DNA of 64,000 nt from Streptomyces sp. NBC_01217. Lineage in GTDB: Bacteria > Actinomycetota > Actinomycetes > Streptomycetales > Streptomycetaceae. Of this stretch, positions 8,356 to 16,499 are shown in pieces. The notes beneath the pieces were generated by a model that had not been told where the DNA came from, ran no database searches, and saw nothing but the letters and a program-made list of their open reading frames with translations. A program made the position numbers and the translations under genes. The DNA is taken from assembly GCF_035994185.1 (NCBI RefSeq), contig NZ_CP108538.1, positions 2,170,001-2,234,000 on the forward strand, read 5' to 3'. Numbering within the stretch: position 1 is the stretch's first letter; each line of letters opens with the position of its first letter.

Positions 8356-9497
8356 CACTCGGCGAAGGCGCCGTCGTCGTGCCGCCACACCGGATTGCGC
8401 CAGGCGTGTCCGGCGCGGTCGGCCGCTCGGACGGCGTTCTCGTCGACGGTGACGCCGAGCCCCGGCAGGTCCGTCCGCCGGGCCTGTCCGTCGTCGAAGC
8501 GGAACGGTTCGGTGTCGACGACGTACGAGAGCAGATCGGCGTCCTTGTTGTAGTGAATGCCCCGGCTCTGCTCCTGGATGAGGAAGTTCGGGGTGGCGAA
8601 GGCGATCTGGAGGCTGGCCGCGAGGGCGATGGGGCCGAGCGGACAGTGCGGGGCGAGCTGCACCCCGTAGGTCTCGGCGAGCGAGCCGATGCGGTGGACC
8701 TCGGAGATGCCCCCGGCGTGCGAGAGGTCCGGCTGGGCGACCGCGATCCCGGCCGTCAGGGCGGGCAGGAACCCGGCGCGTCCGTAGAGCCGTTCGCCAG
8801 TGGCTATGGGGACGGAGGTGGCTCCGACGAGGGCGGGCAGCAGATGCCCCTGCTCGGGCAGGAGGGGTTCCTCCACGAACAGCGGGTGCAGCGGCTCGAT
8901 GGCGTGCAGCACCCGGCGGGCCCCGGCGGGACCGAATCTTCCGTGCATGTCGATGGCGACATCGCGGCCGGGACCGAGCACCTCGCGGGCGGCGGCCACC
9001 CGTTCGACGACGGCGGCGGTCTCGGCGGGGGTGGCCAGCGGTGAGGTGCGGCCCGCCGCGTTCATCTTGACAGCGGTGAAGCCGGCCTCGACCTGGGCGG
9101 TGATCTCCTCGGCGAGACTGGCGGGTTCGTCGCCGCCCACCCAGGCGTAGACCCGGACCAGGTCGCGCACGGGACCGCCGAGCAGTGCGTGCACGGGGGC
9201 GCCGTAGGTCTTTCCCGCGATGTCCCACAGGGCCTGGTCGATTCCGGCGACGGCGCTGGAGAGTATCGGGCCGCCCCGGTAGAAGCCTCCCTTGGTGAGC
9301 ACCTGCCAGTGGTCCTGGATGCGCAGCGGGTCCTGTCCGATCAGATATTCGGCGAGGACGTCGACGGCGGCCCGGACCACCTCGGCCCGGCCCTCGACCA
9401 CGGGTTCGCCCCAGCCGACGACTCCTTCGTCGGTCTCGATCCGGCAGAACAGCCAGCGGGGCGGGACGAGAAAGGTCTCGATGCGAGTGATCTTCAC
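8352..9497 (-). CDS. dgoD: D-galactonate dehydratase (enolase superfamily)
   Basis: This 381-aa enzyme removes water from D-galactonate to give 2-dehydro-3-deoxygalactonate. It is recognisable as DgoD along its whole length: MKITRIETFLVPPRW at the start, GFYRGGPIL, AGIDQALWDIAGK, and the C-terminal WRNPVWRHDDGAFAEW. Metal ligands align at Asp183, Glu209 and Glu235, with catalytic His185 and a second His at 284 in LAPHCPLGPIA. The GTG start at 9497 overlaps the GntR stop. This is the diagnostic gene showing that galactose is handled here by the De Ley-Doudoroff route. Confidence 0.95.
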   Translation of the reverse strand: MKITRIETFLVPPRWLFCRIETDEGVVGWGEPVVEGRAEVVRAAVDVLAEYLIGQDPLRIQDHWQVLTKGGFYRGGPILSSAVAGIDQALWDIAGKTYGAPVHALLGGPVRDLVRVYAWVGGDEPASLAEEITAQVEAGFTAVKMNAAGRTSPLATPAETAAVVERVAAAREVLGPGRDVAIDMHGRFGPAGARRVLHAIEPLHPLFVEEPLLPEQGHLLPALVGATSVPIATGERLYGRAGFLPALTAGIAVAQPDLSHAGGISEVHRIGSLAETYGVQLAPHCPLGPIALAASLQIAFATPNFLIQEQSRGIHYNKDADLLSYVVDTEPFRFDDGQARRTDLPGLGVTVDENAVRAADRAGHAWRNPVWRHDDGAFAEW

Positions 9498-10237
9498 CGG
9501 CTCCCGGTCCCCTCGTCGGTGGCCGCCGCGGTGCCGTGGACCCGGTCGAGGTCGCGTACGGCCTGGTCGAGCAGGGCGCGCATGGCGCGTTCGGCGGCGG
9601 CCGGGTCCTGTGCGCGCACGGCGTCCAGGACGGCACGGTGGCTGGGCACGGGGTCCTCGCCGTGCAGCGAGCTGTGCACGATCTCGTCGCGGTGCGCGAG
9701 GCCGGACTCGATGACCATCTCCATGCGTTCCAGCAGTTCGTTGTGGGTGGCGGCGAGGAGCGCGCGGTGGAAGGCGAGGTCCGCCTCGACCGCGTGGGCC
9801 GCGCCGCCCTCCTGCTCGCCCATCGCGGTGAGGGCCGCTTCGAGTGCGTCGAGGTCGGTGTCGGTGCGGCGTTCGGCGGCCAGCCGGACGGCGGCCGGTT
9901 CGATGATGCCGCGGACCTCGCCGAGGTTGCGCAGCAGCGCCAGGTCGGCGCCGGATCCGGGGCCGCCCGCGAACTGCCAGCGCAGCACGTCCGCATCGAG
10001 CAGATTCCAGTCGGAGCGGGCTCTTACGAAGGTGCCGCGCTTCTGGCGCGCGTCGACCATCCCCTTGGCCGCGAGGACCTTCAGGGACTCCCGCAGGGCG
10101 GTCAGGCTGACGTCAAGTTCGCCCTGGAGCGCCACGAGGTCGAGTGTCGCCCCTTCGGGGATCTCGCCGCTCAGGACCCGGCGCGCAAGAGTCTCCACGG
10201 TCTGGCCGTGCACTCCGCGGCGCGCGTATGGCGTCAT
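9494..10237 (-). CDS. GntR-family (FadR subfamily) regulator, DgoR-like
   Basis: This 247-aa protein has an N-terminal winged helix (about 10-75, with GATLDLVALQGELDVSLTAL and the wing KRGTFV) and a C-terminal all-helical FCD ligand domain. The FCD domain carries the metal-binding acid and histidines (DLAFHRALL, SHRAVLDAV). FCD regulators usually sense small organic acids, so galactonate or a later intermediate is the likely ligand and the surrounding operon the likely target. The ATG at 10237 has an AAAGG ribosome site. It sits between the SDR (40-bp gap) and the dehydratase (GTGA overlap), so it would be co-expressed with the genes it controls. Confidence 0.85.
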   Translation of the reverse strand: MTPYARRGVHGQTVETLARRVLSGEIPEGATLDLVALQGELDVSLTALRESLKVLAAKGMVDARQKRGTFVRARSDWNLLDADVLRWQFAGGPGSGADLALLRNLGEVRGIIEPAAVRLAAERRTDTDLDALEAALTAMGEQEGGAAHAVEADLAFHRALLAATHNELLERMEMVIESGLAHRDEIVHSSLHGEDPVPSHRAVLDAVRAQDPAAAERAMRALLDQAVRDLDRVHGTAAATDEGTGSR

Positions 10238-10277
10238 GTCTGTGTGCCTTTCTGCTGTGCGATGGGTACGGCGGCGC

Positions 10278-11036
10278 TCAGGCCGAAGCCTTGACGACGG
10301 ACCAGCCGCCGTCCACGACCAGGCTCGTTCCGGTGATGTAGGACGCTTCGTCGGCGGCGAGGAACGCGATGGCCGCCGCCGCTTCCTGCGGGGTGCCGAA
10401 CCGGCCCGCGGCGGTCTCGGTGACGCTCTTTCGGCGGTCCTCCTCCGCGACCCGGTCCCAGGCCGCGGTGAGGATGGGTCCTGGCAGTACGGCGTTGACC
10501 CGCACCTCGGGTCCGTACTCCACCGCGAGCTGTCCGCACAGGGAGAGCAGCGCGCCCTTGGACGCCGCGTAGGCGGGGTGTCCGGGGATGCCCTTGTGGG
10601 CGTGGACCGAGGAGGTCAGCACCGCGGCGCCGCGGTGTTCGCGCAGGTCGGGCAGGACCGCCCGGAAGCCGAGGAAGCTTCCGGTGAGGTTCACCGCGAG
10701 CTGGCGCTCCCAGGAGGCGACGGTCATCTCGTGGGCGGGGGTGACGTCGACCGTATAGGCGTTGCTCACCAGGACGCCGACGGGTCCGAAGGTGTGCGCC
10801 GCGGCCACGGCCCGCTGCCAGTCGGCCTCGTCGGAGACGTCCGTACGGACGAAGAGGGCCCGGCCGCCCCGGGCGCGGATGCCCTCGGCGACGCTCTCGC
10901 CGGGGCCTTCCGCGATGTCCGCGAGGATCACCGCGGCGCCCTCCGCGGCGAGCCGTTCGGCGGTGGCCGCGCCGATGCCCGAGGCGGCTCCGGTGACCAC
11001 GGCCACCTTGTCGGCGAAGCGGGGGTGCTGGTTCAT
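10278..11036 (-). CDS. SDR-family dehydrogenase, probable galactose 1-dehydrogenase
   Basis: This 252-aa Rossmann-fold short-chain dehydrogenase has the NAD(P) motif TGAASGIG, the NAY variant of the NAG motif (VSNAYTVD), catalytic Ser in LTSSVH and the YxxxK pair in YAASKG. It probably oxidises galactose to galactono-lactone, the first De Ley-Doudoroff step, because lactonase, dehydratase, kinase and aldolase follow in the same operon. A GAGGAG ribosome site lies about 13 nt before the ATG. SDR sequence alone does not give the substrate. Another sugar or alcohol remains possible, but without this gene the pathway would lack its entry enzyme. Confidence 0.75.
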   Translation of the reverse strand: MNQHPRFADKVAVVTGAASGIGAATAERLAAEGAAVILADIAEGPGESVAEGIRARGGRALFVRTDVSDEADWQRAVAAAHTFGPVGVLVSNAYTVDVTPAHEMTVASWERQLAVNLTGSFLGFRAVLPDLREHRGAAVLTSSVHAHKGIPGHPAYAASKGALLSLCGQLAVEYGPEVRVNAVLPGPILTAAWDRVAEEDRRKSVTETAAGRFGTPQEAAAAIAFLAADEASYITGTSLVVDGGWSVVKASA

Positions 11037-11100
11037 GGGGCGGGTCGACTCCTCGGGGTTCCTACGTGTTGTGGGCCTGTCGGCTCGTCGGTGACTCTAG

Positions 11101-11113
11101 TGACGGCGCGTCA
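11101..11113. promoter_or_regulatory. Candidate dyad operator at the junction of uptake and catabolic halves
   Basis: TGACG-GCG-CGTCA is a 5+5 inverted repeat overlapping the GH36 stop, in the 74-bp gap before the SDR gene. The gap also has a TAGAGT -10-like hexamer on the minus strand. It could be a site for the GntR regulator encoded two genes downstream, but a 5-bp arm dyad can occur by chance. Confidence 0.3.
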
Positions 11114-13225
11114 GGCAGGTGGCTGCTGCCTTATCAGTACGACGAGTTCCGCGTCGTACTGCGCGGTCCAGATGAACGGCAGCCCGTAGTGCAGCAGATG
11201 GGCGCCGCTGTGGACGGCCTTGGTCTGCTGATCGGTGTAGCGGGCGGCCGGGTCCAGCCCGCGCAGCCGCAGCCGGGCGGCGCGGCCGGGGACGAGCGGC
11301 GCCCCGTCCAGGCGTCCGGTGTTCCAGGCGGTGACGGCGATGCGTGCGCCGCCCTCCTCCTCGTACTGGATGCCGCAGGTGGCATCGGCCGGGGTGCCGA
11401 GCAGCCGGACCTCGCCGTGGTGGAGGAGGTCGCGGATCTCCTTGTAGCGGCTCACCCATGCGGCCGCTTCGGTGCGCTGTCCGGTGGACCAGGTGCGGAT
11501 GTCGGCGCCGATGCCCAGGACCCCGGCCATGGCGGTGACGAAGCGGAAGCCCAGGGAGCGGGGTCGCGGGTCGAAGACGCCGGGCGAGTCGGTGACCCAG
11601 GAGCTCATGGTGTGCGGGGCGTGTGCGTGCAGATAGCCGTACTGGATGGCGAGGCGGTCCAGCGGGGCGGTGTTGTCGCTGGGCCACACCACGTCGGTAC
11701 GGGCGAGGGTGGCGTGCTCGATGCGGCCGCCGCCCCCGGCGCAGCCCTCGACGGTGACGTGCGGGTGGTGCTCGCGCAGATGGTCGAGCACGCGCAGGTA
11801 TCCGGCGACGTGGGCGGCGTCCAGGTCCTGTTCATCGACGGGGCCGCCGCCCGGCCGGCCGCGCTCGGTGGGCGGGCGGTTCATGTCCCACTTGAGGTAG
11901 CTGACGGCGTGGTCGCCGAGGAGCCGGTCGAGGGTGGCGATGACGAAGTCCTGGACGTCCGCGCGGCCGAGGTCGAGGAGCAGTTGCTCGCGCACCAGCG
12001 TGGCGGGGCGGCCGTCGATCCGGTAGACCCACTCCGGGTGTTCGGCGTACAGCCGGGACGCCGGGCTGATCGCCTCGGGTTCGACCCAGAGGCCGAAGTC
12101 CATGCCGGTGGCGCGGACTTCGTCGATGAAGTGGTCGAAGCCGTCGGGGAAGTTCGCCGGGTCGGGGTGCCAGTCGCCCAGGCCGCCGGTCTCGTCGTGC
12201 CGTCCGGTGAACCAGCCGTCGTCGACGACGAAGAGTTCGGCGCCCATGTCAGCGGCGATCCGGGCGAGTTGGAGCTGGCCTTCGGCGTCGACGTCGAAGC
12301 CGGTCGCCTCCCAGGAGTTGTAGAGGACCTTGCGGGTCCGGTCCATCCGACCGCCGCTGAGCCGGCGTTCGTACCGGTGCCAGACCCGGGCCAGGCCGTC
12401 CAGGCCCTCCGGGCTGAACGCGCAGGCCAGGCGGGGGGTGGTGAGGGTGGTGCCGGGGGCGAGCCGGACGGCGCCCTCGTGGGGCACCCGTCCGGCCGCG
12501 ACCCGTACCGCGCCGCCGGGTTCGGCGTCGGCTGTCAGGTGCCAGTTGCCGGACCACTCCAGTGCGACGCCGTACGTCGGGGTGTCGCCCCCGTCCGGGG
12601 CTGCGGCGTCCTGGACGGCGAGCCAGGGCGCGTACGCGTGGCCGGGGACGCCCTGCGTGGAGGCCATCTCGAAGCGGCCGCGGGCGAGTTCGAGCTGGGT
12701 GCGGGTGAACTCCTGGGACCACTGGCCGGTGAGGTAGGTGAGCCGGGCTCCGTCCGTGACGGGGACGGTGACGGCCGCGGAGTCGATGCGTTCCAGCCGC
12801 AGTTCCTCATCGCCGGTGCAGCTCAGCTCCGTCCAGCGCAGGATCACGTCGGTGCCGGGCACGGTCTCGTAGCAGAGGACCGCGCGCAGCCCTTGCAACT
12901 CGTCGGTGAAGCCGAGGCGGAGCGCCCGGTCGCCGTCCCGGGTGGCGGAGTCGAAGGTCCACCAGGTGCCGCGTTCCTGCCCCGGGCGCCGGGCGACGAG
13001 TTCGGCGCCGGTGAAGGGGCGCAGACCGTACGGGAGGTACTCGGCGGGGGCGGCGTCGGCGGGGGTGATGAAGTGGGTGCGGTGCGGCCGGTCGAAGGGG
13101 GACTCGCCCGTCTCGACGCCGTGCGGGCCCCAGGCGACGAGTTCGGCCCAGCGGCCCCCGCCCGCTATCCGTACCGCGTAGGTGGTGTTCTCGGTGCGCA
13201 ACAGCCACCGGTCGTGCGGGCTCAC
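11111..13225 (-). CDS. Cytoplasmic GH36 alpha-galactosidase
   Basis: This 704-aa enzyme has the GH36 architecture of N-terminal beta-supersandwich, TIM barrel and small C-terminal sheet. The nucleophile is Asp447 in SYLKWDMNRP and the acid/base is Asp517 in VVWPSDNT. The CAGGGGR substrate loop and the VLYNSWEATGFDV and VVDDGWFTGR barrel motifs are present. No signal peptide is seen, so it should hydrolyse imported alpha-galactosides such as raffinose-type or galactomannan oligosaccharides. The GTG at 13225 overlaps the permease stop (GTGA); longer open frame upstream lies inside the permease gene. A paralogue of similar length and identical motif order lies at 18767-20890. Confidence 0.92.
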   Translation of the reverse strand: MSPHDRWLLRTENTTYAVRIAGGGRWAELVAWGPHGVETGESPFDRPHRTHFITPADAAPAEYLPYGLRPFTGAELVARRPGQERGTWWTFDSATRDGDRALRLGFTDELQGLRAVLCYETVPGTDVILRWTELSCTGDEELRLERIDSAAVTVPVTDGARLTYLTGQWSQEFTRTQLELARGRFEMASTQGVPGHAYAPWLAVQDAAAPDGGDTPTYGVALEWSGNWHLTADAEPGGAVRVAAGRVPHEGAVRLAPGTTLTTPRLACAFSPEGLDGLARVWHRYERRLSGGRMDRTRKVLYNSWEATGFDVDAEGQLQLARIAADMGAELFVVDDGWFTGRHDETGGLGDWHPDPANFPDGFDHFIDEVRATGMDFGLWVEPEAISPASRLYAEHPEWVYRIDGRPATLVREQLLLDLGRADVQDFVIATLDRLLGDHAVSYLKWDMNRPPTERGRPGGGPVDEQDLDAAHVAGYLRVLDHLREHHPHVTVEGCAGGGGRIEHATLARTDVVWPSDNTAPLDRLAIQYGYLHAHAPHTMSSWVTDSPGVFDPRPRSLGFRFVTAMAGVLGIGADIRTWSTGQRTEAAAWVSRYKEIRDLLHHGEVRLLGTPADATCGIQYEEEGGARIAVTAWNTGRLDGAPLVPGRAARLRLRGLDPAARYTDQQTKAVHSGAHLLHYGLPFIWTAQYDAELVVLIRQQPPA

Positions 13226-14115
13226 TTCACTGCTCCCAGATTGAGTCCGGCCACGAAGTGGCGCTGGAATTTGAGGAATACGACGACGGTCGGGGCCGCG
13301 GCGATGACGGAGCCGGCCGCGATGACGTTCCACATGGAGACGTACTGGCCCTGGAGTCCGATGAGCGAGGCGGTGATGGGCATCTGGCTGTCGGTGCGCA
13401 GCACGGTGATGGCCCACAGCAGATCGTTGAAGATCCAGGTGAACGACAGGGCGCTGAGCGCGGCCATGGCCGGTTTGGCGAGCGGCAGGATGATCCGGGT
13501 GTAGATCTGCCAGGGTCCGGCGCCGTCGATGACCGCGGCCTGCTGGATCTCCGGCGGGATGGACCGCATGAAGCCGTGCAGCACGAAGACGTAGAAGCCG
13601 ATGCCGAAGCCGACCTGGACGCCGATGAGGGCGTACAGCGAGTCGTACAGGCCCAGCAGTTCGCTGAGTCTGGAGACGGGGACCAGCAGGATCTGCGGGG
13701 GCAGCAGGTTCCCGCCGAGCATCAGCAGCAGGAGGGTGCGGCGCAGCGGTACGTCGTAGCGGCTGAGCGCGAAGGCTGCCGTCGAGGCGAGCAGCAGCGA
13801 CAGGAGCACCGTCGGTACGGTGACCAGGAGGCTGTTGATCAGGGCGCGCTGCTGTCCGCCGTCGACCCAGGCCTGGCGGAAGCCGTCCAGGGTGAAGGAG
13901 TGCGGCAGGCTGCCGACTCCGTGGGCGGCGACGTCGTCGAAGGACCGGACGCTGGTGACCAGGACCAGTGCGATGGGCAGCAGCCACAGCGCGGAGAGCA
14001 GTCCGGCGCCGATGTGGAATCCGGCGGTGCCCCAGATCCGGCGTCGTTCGCGCGGCACGGCCGGGGCGGTGTCCTGCGGGTCCGTGCGCGGGGCCGGGGT
14101 GTGGGTGGCGGTCAT
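13222..14115 (-). CDS. ABC sugar importer permease, MalG type
   Basis: This 297-aa inner-membrane protein has six predicted hydrophobic spans and the EAA-loop typical of carbohydrate importers (IPPEIQQAAVIDGAGPWQIY, then LPLAKPAMAAL). It pairs with the MalF-type permease just upstream, overlapping it by 4 bp (ATGA), and the binding lipoprotein at 15052-16341. No ATPase gene is present; Streptomyces CUT1 importers commonly share the MsiK ATPase encoded elsewhere. Cargo is inferred to be an alpha-galactoside from the following GH36 gene. Confidence 0.9.
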   Translation of the reverse strand: MTATHTPAPRTDPQDTAPAVPRERRRIWGTAGFHIGAGLLSALWLLPIALVLVTSVRSFDDVAAHGVGSLPHSFTLDGFRQAWVDGGQQRALINSLLVTVPTVLLSLLLASTAAFALSRYDVPLRRTLLLLMLGGNLLPPQILLVPVSRLSELLGLYDSLYALIGVQVGFGIGFYVFVLHGFMRSIPPEIQQAAVIDGAGPWQIYTRIILPLAKPAMAALSALSFTWIFNDLLWAITVLRTDSQMPITASLIGLQGQYVSMWNVIAAGSVIAAAPTVVVFLKFQRHFVAGLNLGAVK

Positions 14116-15050
14116 GCGTCGGCCTCCCGGAAGGCGCGGACGAGGTAGGACGCGATCACGCCGAAGGCGAGTACGAAGATCACGACCGCGAGGGCGGAGC
14201 CGTAGCCCAGTCGCAGCGACTGGAAGGCGGTGGAGTACATGTAGGTGCTGAGGAGTTCGGAGGAGTGGTACGGGCCGCCGCGGGTGAGCGCCCACACGAC
14301 GTCGAAGGAGCGCAGCGAGTCGATGACGATCACCGACAGGACGACGGCGTTGACGCTGCTGAGCTGCGGCAGGGTGATGTGGCGGAACTGCTGCAGGCGG
14401 GTGGCGCCGTCCATCTTCGCCGCCTCGTAGAGCACCGGGTCGATGCCCTTGAGTCCGGCCAGGTACAGCACCATCACATAGCCGATCTGGCGCCACAGCG
14501 CGGGCACGATCACGGCGTACAGGGCGGTGTCCTGGTCGGCGAGCCAGGCGTGGGTGAGGCCGGAGAGCCCGACCGCTTCGAGGGTCTTGTTGATCAGCCC
14601 GTCCGGCTGGTACATCGCCTGCCACACCAGCGCGGTGGCGACGAGCGAGAACACCACGGGCAGGAAGAGCGCGGCCCGGTAGAAGCCGACGCCCCGGCGC
14701 TCCTGCTGGAGCAGGAGCGCCGCGCCGAGGCCGAGGGCCGCCGAGAGGCCCCCGAAGAGCAGCAGCCAGATGACGGTGTCCAGGGCGGCGGTCCGAAAGA
14801 CGGCGTCGCCGAACATCTCACGGAAGTTGGCCAGTCCGACGAACTCCGGGGCGGAGACCCCGTCCCACTTGGTGAACGAGAGGTAGAAGCCCTGGAGCGC
14901 CGGCCAGAACACCCAGAACGCCTCGGCGAGCAGCGGCACCAGGACGAATGCCAGGACGACGGGCGGGACCCGGGTCGCCCGCTTGCGGGCCGGGGGCCGG
15001 CCCGCGGTGTGCTCCCGCGTCTCCTTCCGTGGTGCGGTGAGTACCGCCAT
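14112..15050 (-). CDS. ABC sugar importer permease, MalF type
   Basis: This 312-aa integral membrane subunit has a basic cytoplasmic N-terminus, about six hydrophobic helices, and the EAA-type loop GIDPVLYEAAKMDGATRLQQ that docks on the ATPase. It starts at an ATG one base after the lipoprotein stop and overlaps the next permease by 4 bp, so the three importer genes are translationally linked. With the partner permease and lipoprotein it forms a CUT1-family oligosaccharide importer. It is paralogous to the permease at 23586-24560. Confidence 0.9.
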   Translation of the reverse strand: MAVLTAPRKETREHTAGRPPARKRATRVPPVVLAFVLVPLLAEAFWVFWPALQGFYLSFTKWDGVSAPEFVGLANFREMFGDAVFRTAALDTVIWLLLFGGLSAALGLGAALLLQQERRGVGFYRAALFLPVVFSLVATALVWQAMYQPDGLINKTLEAVGLSGLTHAWLADQDTALYAVIVPALWRQIGYVMVLYLAGLKGIDPVLYEAAKMDGATRLQQFRHITLPQLSSVNAVVLSVIVIDSLRSFDVVWALTRGGPYHSSELLSTYMYSTAFQSLRLGYGSALAVVIFVLAFGVIASYLVRAFREADA

Positions 15051-15051
15051 G

Positions 15052-16341
15052 TCACTGGCTCCAGATCTTCTGCGCGTCCCGCTGCCAGGTGGTGAGGATC
15101 GAACCGATCTCCTTGGGCTTGGCCAGGAAGCGGGTGAGTGCGGTGTCGGCGGTGGGGGCGAGGGCGTCGCTGGAGTCGCGGTTGAAGAACTGGGTGACGT
15201 CCGCGGCGCTCTCGATCAGCTTGCGGCCCTTGATGACCAGCGGGGTTCCGCTGTCCTTCGCGTCCGGGTGGGTGGGCAGCGAGGTGCCGGAGGAGCCCTT
15301 GAGGTAGATTTCCTGGGCCTCGGCGGTGGCGAGGTAGCGCAGCAGTTCCTTGGTCTCGTCCTTGCGGCCGGTCCGGGCGCTGGCGAAGTAGCCGTCGGTC
15401 GGGGCCTCTTCGGCGAGCGGTACCTTCGGGTCGATGACGGGGAACCGGAAGAAGTCGATGTCGCCGAGCTGGTCCTTGGGGGCGGCGTCGGCGAAGAAGG
15501 TGCCGATGAGCATCATTCCGGTGCGGCCCTGGAGCAGTGCGGTGGTCGCGTCCTGGAAGGGCAGCGCGGTCCCGTTGGGGTCGAAGTAGGGCAGCGCCTC
15601 GCTCCACCGGTCGAAGACCTTGCGGACCTCGGGGTCGTCGAAGCGGTGCTTTCCGGCCAGCAGGTCGCGGTGGTATGCGGCCCCGTTGATGCGGATGTTG
15701 AGGTAGTCGAACCAGGAGGAGGCCACCCAGGGGGTGTTGCCGCCGGCGCCGAGGCCGATCGGGGCGACGCCCTTGCTCTTGAGCTTGTCGCACAGGTCGA
15801 GGAACTCGTCCCAGGTGCTGGGCTCCTTGACGCCCCACTTGGCGAAGTTGGACTTGCGGTAGAAGACGCCCCACCAGTAGTAGGTGGTCGGGACGAAGAC
15901 CTTCTTGCCCGCGGAGTCGGTGCACAGCTTCTTCAGCGCGTCCGAGTAGCCGGCCAGCTCGGGCTTCTCCCAGATGTCGCTGACGTCGAGCAGCAGGTTC
16001 TTCTTGGCGTACGACTCCGCCACGGATCCCGGGTACCAGGTGTAGAGGTCCGGCGGGTTGGCCGAGGTGAGGTAGGTCGGCAGCTGTGTACGGAAGGTCT
16101 CCGAGGCGACGGTGTTGAGCGAGCCGCGTGCTCCGCCCCGCTTGTTGAAGGCATCGATGACCTCCTGCATCGCCGACTTGGCCTGCGGTGAGGAGAGGTT
16201 GGACTGCAGGGTGACCGCTCCGCCCGAGCTCCCCTTTCCGCCGCTCGACGACGAGGCCACGCAGCCGCTGGTCAACGCGGTGGCGCCGACGGCCGCGGCA
16301 CCGGCGAGGAAGGTGCGGCGACTCTGTGCTGTGGTGTTCAT
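15052..16341 (-). CDS. Sugar-binding lipoprotein of the first importer
   Basis: This 429-aa extracellular solute-binding protein (family 1) starts with a Tat-like signal (SRRTFLAG) ending in the lipobox LTSGC, so it should be a membrane-anchored lipoprotein. The mature part has typical binding-protein segments (PPDLYTWYPGS, FYRKSNFAKWGV, TGMMLIGTFFAD, APTDGYFA). An AGGGAG ribosome site precedes the ATG. It is the first gene of the apparent minus-strand operon and lies about 60 nt downstream of the predicted transcription start. Many segments match the second binding protein at 22254 (APTDGY/APTDGF, ADVTQF/KHITQF), so the two importers look like diverged duplicates. Confidence 0.92.
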   Translation of the reverse strand: MNTTAQSRRTFLAGAAAVGATALTSGCVASSSSGGKGSSGGAVTLQSNLSSPQAKSAMQEVIDAFNKRGGARGSLNTVASETFRTQLPTYLTSANPPDLYTWYPGSVAESYAKKNLLLDVSDIWEKPELAGYSDALKKLCTDSAGKKVFVPTTYYWWGVFYRKSNFAKWGVKEPSTWDEFLDLCDKLKSKGVAPIGLGAGGNTPWVASSWFDYLNIRINGAAYHRDLLAGKHRFDDPEVRKVFDRWSEALPYFDPNGTALPFQDATTALLQGRTGMMLIGTFFADAAPKDQLGDIDFFRFPVIDPKVPLAEEAPTDGYFASARTGRKDETKELLRYLATAEAQEIYLKGSSGTSLPTHPDAKDSGTPLVIKGRKLIESAADVTQFFNRDSSDALAPTADTALTRFLAKPKEIGSILTTWQRDAQKIWSQ

Positions 16342-16402
16342 GGGTCTCCCTGTGCGCCCACGGAACGGGGCCCGGCCCCCTGACGGCCGGGCCCTCGTTC
16401 GG

Positions 16403-16455
16403 CTGATACAGACTGACGGGGCGGTGGGCCACCGTCAAGATTAATTACTAATTTA
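16403..16455 (-). promoter_or_regulatory. Operon promoter with AT-rich operator-like element (copy 1)
   Basis: On the minus strand a -35 TTGACG (16438-16433) and -10 CAGTCT (16415-16410) are 17 nt apart. Just upstream, 16432-16455 forms a 24-bp element that matches 18726-18749 at 21 of 24 positions, with the core ATTACTAATT (plus strand) and arms AATTA-C-TAATT. Such AT richness is rare in this DNA. It may be the site of the ROK protein encoded at 21069, or an UP element for RNA polymerase. A 10-bp GC hairpin (16368-16394) lies early in the leader. Confidence 0.65.
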
Positions 16456-16499
16456 TTTTTTCTTGCTCGGACCGGGCCTGCGTCAGGCCTCGTCCCCGC

